NCBI GenBank assembly: GCA_959606905.1
Contig: CAUHML010000089.1
Location: 1 to 13,001, forward strand
Source of the DNA: an uncultured Bacteroides sp.
Lineage (GTDB): Bacteria > Bacteroidota > Bacteroidia > Bacteroidales > Bacteroidaceae
Direction: 5' to 3'
Length of the DNA: 13,001 nt
In this document: one piece after another, positions 12,032-13,001 of the stretch
How positions within the stretch are numbered: the stretch's first letter is position 1
Layout: the number at the start of each line of letters is the position of its first letter
The notes under the pieces: generated by a model
The model's input: only the letters and a program-made list of their open reading frames with translations
Told to the model about the DNA's origin: nothing
The model's database searches: none
Program-made: the position numbers and the translations under genes

Positions 12032-12219
12032 AGAAAAAAATTATCATTTTGGCAACAGTTGCACTATTCGGGTGCAATAACCCTGGAGAATACCCTATAG
12101 AACACCGTACAAGAGAGGGAAGCATAACTTATCTCAATGATAGTATAGTAGTCATTTGCACCAGCATAGAGGGACTTGACAACTACGAAACGAAGATTAT
12201 TAATTTGAAAAGACAATAG
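12028..12219 (+). CDS. Putative small lipoprotein
   Basis: The 63-residue product starts MKKKIIILATVALFGCNN: two to three lysines, a hydrophobic core and Gly-Cys at about residues 15-16. This is a lipobox-like site (L-F-G-C), although Phe before Gly is not the commonest choice. The mature part would be about 48 residues, polar (EHRTREGSITYLNDS). Phage-encoded lipoproteins often alter the host surface or block superinfection. That is a family-level possibility here, not shown. ATGA-coupled to the gene before it. Confidence 0.66.
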   Translation: MKKKIIILATVALFGCNNPGEYPIEHRTREGSITYLNDSIVVICTSIEGLDNYETKIINLKRQ

Positions 12220-12221
12220 CC

Positions 12222-12623
12222 ATGACCGAAGAACTTGTGACATTAGAGACTGCGAAGCTGCTGAAAGAGAAAGGTTTCGTTTGGGAGTGTGAACACATAA
12301 TAGACCGCAATAAGGTTATTACAAAATATGACCTTCCGCAAAGTATGTCGTGTTGTACGGAAATAGATGACGAACCAGTTGAATTTTTGTGTCCAACATT
12401 GTATATCGCCCAAAAGTGGCTGCGTAAAATAAGAGGTGTGTATGTATATGTAGAACCTGTTATTGGAAAAAGATGGAAGCTTTCTTTTTGTGATTTCAAT
12501 GTTCCAACAGAAGAAAGCGACTGGATGGAGAACGAAATAAACAAAGGGAATGGCTATAAAGTATATGTCACCTACGAGGAAGCACTGGAAGCCGGGATAC
12601 AAGAAGCATTAAAACTTATATGA
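12222..12623 (+). CDS. Protein of unknown function
   Basis: The 133-residue product has an N-terminal helix (LVTLETAKLLKEKGF), a central CPTLYIAQKWLRKIRGVYVYVEP segment and a C-terminal helix (TYEEALEAGIQEALKLI). This three-part pattern is common in small proteins of Bacteroides phages and conjugative elements; its function is unknown. It begins 2 bases after the lipoprotein stop and overlaps the following gene. Confidence 0.75.
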   Translation: MTEELVTLETAKLLKEKGFVWECEHIIDRNKVITKYDLPQSMSCCTEIDDEPVEFLCPTLYIAQKWLRKIRGVYVYVEPVIGKRWKLSFCDFNVPTEESDWMENEINKGNGYKVYVTYEEALEAGIQEALKLI

Positions 12624-13001
12624 GAATGGACCCTGTTGTAAATGATGCTTATAGGCTTAGAAAACTTTTAGAAAAAGCAACGGGGCTAAAAGTATATAAG
12701 TCGGAACTAATAGCCAACTATTTTAATGGCTATCTAAGTATAGTACAAGAGTATAAGAATGAAACCAATCCGCACATTACAGTAGCACAAGGTAGCTGGT
12801 CGATAGAAAACGGTGGGGAGTATAAAATTTCACTCTATACACCTACAATCGTTATTAAAGGCAAGAGGATACTTAATACTCGTTTTGTAAAAGATGTAGC
12901 CTATAAGATAGTGGAAGCATTAAATGATGAATTTGGGGAAGATAATTGGAATACGTGCAATGAGGAGCAAAAGTGTTGGCTTCCCATGTCTCGAAACTCT
13001 T
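12620..13001 (+). CDS. Protein of unknown function (3'-partial)
   Basis: The frame is open from the ATG at 12620, which overlaps the previous stop, to the window end (127 codons). A second ATG at 12626 is an equally good start. It begins MRMDPVVNDAYRLRKLLEKATGLKV, and the later part is rich in strands (ISLYTPTIVIKGKRIL) with a helix (VAYKIVEALNDEFGEDNW). The real stop lies beyond the window. No family was recognised. Confidence 0.72.
   Translation, partial: MRMDPVVNDAYRLRKLLEKATGLKVYKSELIANYFNGYLSIVQEYKNETNPHITVAQGSWSIENGGEYKISLYTPTIVIKGKRILNTRFVKDVAYKIVEALNDEFGEDNWNTCNEEQKCWLPMSRNS

Overview
The window looks like the early/accessory region of a tailed phage or prophage of Bacteroidota, most likely a Bacteroides-type gut host. 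Three things point that way. Base composition is moderately AT-rich. The main control region has promoters of the Bacteroides form (TTG, about 19 bases, TAnnTTTG) rather than sigma-70 boxes. The genes are short, tightly packed and often coupled through ATGA stop/start overlaps, nearly all on the + strand. No integrase, structural gene, helicase, polymerase, tRNA, insertion sequence or CRISPR array was recognised, so lytic or temperate lifestyle cannot be settled here.

Layout. (1) 2-448 is the 3' part of a protein built from nine exact 27-base repeats; its true frame differs from the ATG-initiated open frame that also crosses the repeats. (2) 566-3254 is a recombination block: a small acidic protein, a Sak4-like P-loop ATPase, a RecB/Cas4-type PD-(D/E)XK exonuclease, a small protein with an SSB-like acidic tail (DDLPF) and a DUF4494-like protein. 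(3) 3255-3579 is non-coding and rich in inverted repeats. (4) 3580-4836 holds small genes and a stand-alone VRR-NUC nuclease. (5) 4787-5433 is the control region: the only minus-strand gene, two or three Bacteroides-type promoters, a palindrome over the leftward promoter, and inverted repeats in a long leader. (6) 5434-6930 carries two antirepressor-type regulators (AntA/AntB-like, then Rha with an ORF6C-like tail) with a 27-residue membrane microprotein between them. (7) 6952-9306 has a Cys/His metal-binding protein, a pair resembling phage replication-initiation accessory proteins, and three unknowns. (8) 9311-13001 is a run of small accessory genes, including a DUF551-like protein, a gene broken by a frameshift, a Cys-rich protein and a putative lipoprotein. 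The last gene runs off the window.

How it may work together (inference): the ATPase, exonuclease and SSB-like protein would make up a single-strand-annealing recombination system. The control region with AntA/Rha would set early expression or lysogeny. The downstream mini-genes look like host-takeover or anti-defence cargo. The most noteworthy points are the repeat array, the structured non-coding block at 3255-3579, the 5111-5433 regulatory region and the frameshifted gene at 10286-10677.
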